Shown here: positions 35,970 to 40,157 of the stretch, one piece after another
How positions within the stretch are numbered: the stretch's first letter is position 1
Layout: the number at the start of each line of letters is the position of its first letter
NCBI GenBank assembly: GCA_005889295.1
Contig: VBEY01000238.1
Coordinates: 1-40,157 of the forward strand
Direction: 5' to 3'
DNA from: Chloroflexota bacterium
GTDB lineage: Bacteria > Chloroflexota > Limnocylindria > P2-11E
Length of the DNA stretch: 40,157 bases
Program-made: the position numbers and the translations under genes
The notes under the pieces: model-generated
The model's input: the letters and a program-made list of their open reading frames with translations, nothing else
Told to the model about the DNA's origin: nothing
Databases searched by the model: none

Positions 35970-36438
35970 GTGACCACCCTGATCGAGCGTCATGCCCCCG
36001 CGAAGACCGAAGACCTCGAGCTCGCGGGACTTCTCCTGGACACCCTGCGCCTGGTCAAGATGGCCACGGCCGCAAGCCGCGAGCACAGCCACGTGTCGGC
36101 GAACCGCGCCGGGGTGATGTGGCAGCTTCGCGAGCGCGCGATGCGGAGCGGTGATCTCGCACAGCGCTGCGCGATGACGGCGCCCGCGCTCACCGAGCTC
36201 GTCGACTCGCTCACGCGCGAGGGTTTCGTCCGGCGTCTCGAGGATCCGGCTGATCGGCGGGTCGTGCTCGTCGAGCTGACCGCTCAGGGACGCCGCGAGC
36301 TCGACAAGCACCGCGAGATCATGAAGCGGGGCGTGGCCGCCCTGCTCGCACGCGTCCCCGCTGACAAGCGAGTACGTCTGCGCGCCGCGCTGTCGGATCT
36401 CAATGAGTCGATCGATGCCATGGCCAAGGAGACCGCCA

Positions 36439-36449
<11 letters not shown>
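35970..36449 (+). CDS. MarR family transcriptional regulator
   Basis: HVSANRAGVMWQLRERAMRSGDLAQRCAMTAPALTELVDSLTREGFVRRLEDPADRRVVLVELTAQGRRELDKH; winged-helix MarR signature. Confidence 0.93.
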
Positions 36450-37992
<1,543 letters not shown>

Positions 37993-38032
37993 GCGCGGAC
38001 ATCTTCTCGGCCGTCCTGCGAGGTAGCTGCCG

Positions 38033-39763
38033 GTGCTGATTCGCCTGCTTCGGAGGTACCTCGCCCGGTATAGGCGGCAGGTCGCGATCGTCACCGCGCT
38101 CCTGCTTCTCCAGTCGGTCGGGAACCTCTACCTGCCCAATCTCAACGCGGACATCATCAATAACGGTGTCGCCGTAGGCGATACCGACTACATCTGGCGT
38201 ACCGGCGCGGTCATGCTCGGGATCACGCTGCTGCTCGGCCTCTTCGCCGTCGTAGCGGTGTACTTCGCCTCACAGACGTCGATGGGCGTCGGCCGCGACG
38301 TCCGCGGCGCGGTCTTCGATCGCGTGCAGAGCTTCTCAGCGCGCGAGATGAATCGCTTCGGGACGGCATCGCTCATCACCCGCAACACGAACGACGTCCA
38401 GCAGGTGCAGCTCTTCCTGCAGATCGCGCTCACCATCCTCGTGAGCGCTCCGATCCTGGCGATCGGCGGAATCATCATGGCTCTTCGCGAAGACGCGACG
38501 CTGTCCTGGCTCATTGTCGTGATCGTCCCGCTCATGGGCGCGGTGATCGGTGTGTTGCTCTGGAAGGCGGTGCCGCTCTTCCGCCAGGTCCAGGTGAAGA
38601 TCGACCGGATCACGCAGGTGCTCCGCGAGCAGATCACGGGCGTGCGCGTCGTTCGCGCGTTCATCCGCGTTCGATCGGAGCGGGCGCGCTTCGAGGTCGT
38701 GAACGCGGATCTCACCGCGACATCGCTTCGGGTGAACCGGATCTTCGCCCTGGCGTTCCCGGCCCTTCTCGGGATCATGAACCTGTCGACCGTCGCGATC
38801 CTGTGGTTCGGCGCCGGGCTCGTCGACCGCGGCGACATGCCCATCGGCAACCTCACCGCGTTCCTGCAGTACATCATGCAGATCCTCTTCGCTGTGATGA
38901 CCGCCGTGTTCATGGTCATCCTCATCCCGCGCGCGGAGGCAAGCGCGCAGCGGATCGTTGACGTGCTCGGGACGACGTCATCCGTCGCCGAGCCGCTGCG
39001 CCCGGTCGCGCCGCAGCAGCTCTCCGGGCTCGTCGCGTTCGCGGATGTCACATTCGCGTACCCGCACGGCGAGCGTCCGGTGCTGCACGACCTGACTTTC
39101 GCGGCGCGACCCGGTCGCACCACGGCGATCATCGGCGGGACCGGCTCCGGAAAAAGCACGGTCGTGAGCCTCGTGACGCGGAGCTTCGACGTCACCTCCG
39201 GGGTCGTTCTGGTCGACGGTCTCGACGTCCGCGAGCAGTCGCTCGATGGGCTCTGGTCGCGCATCGGGCTCGTGCCGCAGACCGCGTACCTGTTCAAGGG
39301 AACGGTCGCGCAGAACCTCCGCTTCGGCAATGAGAACGCGACCGACGCAGAGCTCTGGCGCGCTCTCGAAGTCGCGCAGGCGCGCGATTTCGTCGCGGCC
39401 ATGGCCGGCCAGCTCGAGGCGCCGATCGACCAGGGCGGTACCAACGTCTCGGGCGGGCAGCGCCAGCGTCTCGCGATCGCGCGCGCGATCGTGAAACGGC
39501 CGGCCATTTACCTCTTCGATGACTGCTTCTCTGCCCTCGACGCCGGGACAGACGCGCGTCTGCGCACCGCCCTCAAGGCCGAGACCGGCGACGCCACCGT
39601 GATCATCGTCGCCCAGCGCGTCAGCACGATCCTCCACGCCGATCACATCGTCGTGCTCGATGAGGGACGCGTCGTGGGAAGCGGCACGCACGACGAGCTC
39701 ATGCAAACCAGCGCCGAGTACCGCGAGATCGTCGAATCGCAGCTCGGGACGGCCGCGGCATGA
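38033..39763 (+). CDS. ABC transporter, fused permease/ATP-binding (multidrug-type), half 1
   Basis: TM domain plus GGTGSGKSTVVSLVTRSFDVTSG (Walker A), NVSGGQRQRLAIARAIVKRPAIYLFDDCFSALD (signature, Walker B). GTG start. Confidence 0.94.
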   Translation: MLIRLLRRYLARYRRQVAIVTALLLLQSVGNLYLPNLNADIINNGVAVGDTDYIWRTGAVMLGITLLLGLFAVVAVYFASQTSMGVGRDVRGAVFDRVQSFSAREMNRFGTASLITRNTNDVQQVQLFLQIALTILVSAPILAIGGIIMALREDATLSWLIVVIVPLMGAVIGVLLWKAVPLFRQVQVKIDRITQVLREQITGVRVVRAFIRVRSERARFEVVNADLTATSLRVNRIFALAFPALLGIMNLSTVAILWFGAGLVDRGDMPIGNLTAFLQYIMQILFAVMTAVFMVILIPRAEASAQRIVDVLGTTSSVAEPLRPVAPQQLSGLVAFADVTFAYPHGERPVLHDLTFAARPGRTTAIIGGTGSGKSTVVSLVTRSFDVTSGVVLVDGLDVREQSLDGLWSRIGLVPQTAYLFKGTVAQNLRFGNENATDAELWRALEVAQARDFVAAMAGQLEAPIDQGGTNVSGGQRQRLAIARAIVKRPAIYLFDDCFSALDAGTDARLRTALKAETGDATVIIVAQRVSTILHADHIVVLDEGRVVGSGTHDELMQTSAEYREIVESQLGTAAA

Positions 39764-40157
39764 TGATGGGCAGGCCGCAGGGTGGCGGTTCGGGGGGTCG
39801 CCCGCAGCCGGGCCGTGGCGGTCCTTTCATGGGCCTCAGCGCGCCGGTCGAGCGATCAAAGGATTTCCGCGGGACACTCGGAAAGCTGCTATCGCGCCTT
39901 CGCTCCGAGCGGCCTGTGCTCGCGGTTGCCGTCGTGTTTGGATCGCTCGGCGTCGTCTTCAGCGTCATCGGCCCGAAGATCACGGGAAACGCGATGAACA
40001 TCATTTTCGACGGTGTTCTCGGCCGGACTCTTCCGGCGGGCGTACCGAAGGAGCAGGTGATCGAGTCGCTCCGGGCTCGAGGCCAAGGCCAGCTCGCGGA
40101 CATGCTCGCCGCGACGAACGCGGTCCCCGGTGTGGGCGTCGACTTCGCTGCGCTCGC
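39760..40157 (+). CDS. ABC transporter half 2, N-terminal part (truncated by window end)
   Basis: Own translation from ATG 39760 (ATGA overlap): MMMGRPQGGGSGGRPQPGRGGPFMGLSAPVERSKDFRGTLGKLLSRLRSERPVLAVAVVFGSLGVVFSVIGPKITGNAMNIIFDGVLG..., open to window end; the Gly-rich N-terminus and DFRGTLGKLL are typical of the partner of a heterodimeric exporter. Confidence 0.88.
   Translation, partial: MMMGRPQGGGSGGRPQPGRGGPFMGLSAPVERSKDFRGTLGKLLSRLRSERPVLAVAVVFGSLGVVFSVIGPKITGNAMNIIFDGVLGRTLPAGVPKEQVIESLRARGQGQLADMLAATNAVPGVGVDFAAL

Overview
This is a high-GC bacterial chromosomal window that contains the replication origin. The block dnaA-oriC-dnaN-recF-dciA (DUF721) runs on the minus strand, and rpmH-rnpA-yidD-yidC-jag runs on the plus strand. 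To the left are, in order: a CoA-transferase/enoyl-CoA hydratase/PH-domain operon, HtpX-like and LemA genes, a pentose-phosphate cluster (transketolase, gnd, zwf, opcA), a PASTA Ser/Thr kinase with a PP2C phosphatase, a GT-C/GT2 glycosylation cassette, lysA, a DUF151 nuclease, a rhomboid protease and a PP2C-like/propeller protein. To the right are an MFS transporter, an SGNH lipoprotein, a tmRNA gene (ssrA, absent from the ORF track), several small genes, and a MarR-MFS(DHA2)-ABC-ABC efflux island. The observations I rate highest are: (i) an oriC with TAG trinucleotides in exact register next to a DnaA-box-like site (a candidate DnaA-trio) and two oppositely oriented 3-box arrays; (ii) a 1208-aa protein that appears to fuse two GT-C membrane glycosyltransferase modules, with a beta-propeller-like segment inserted into the first periplasmic loop of the PMT-like half; (iii) an apparently metal-site-less PP2C pseudophosphatase fused through one TM segment to a propeller-like domain, located in the recF/dciA run; (iv) a tmRNA with a readable ANTSYALAA tag; (v) a zwf gene with no possible ATG/GTG/TTG start before its cofactor motif, which implies CTG initiation. 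All family calls come from reading motifs; no database search was run. Taxonomy is not established (the gene content would suit a Chloroflexota-like lineage, as inference only).
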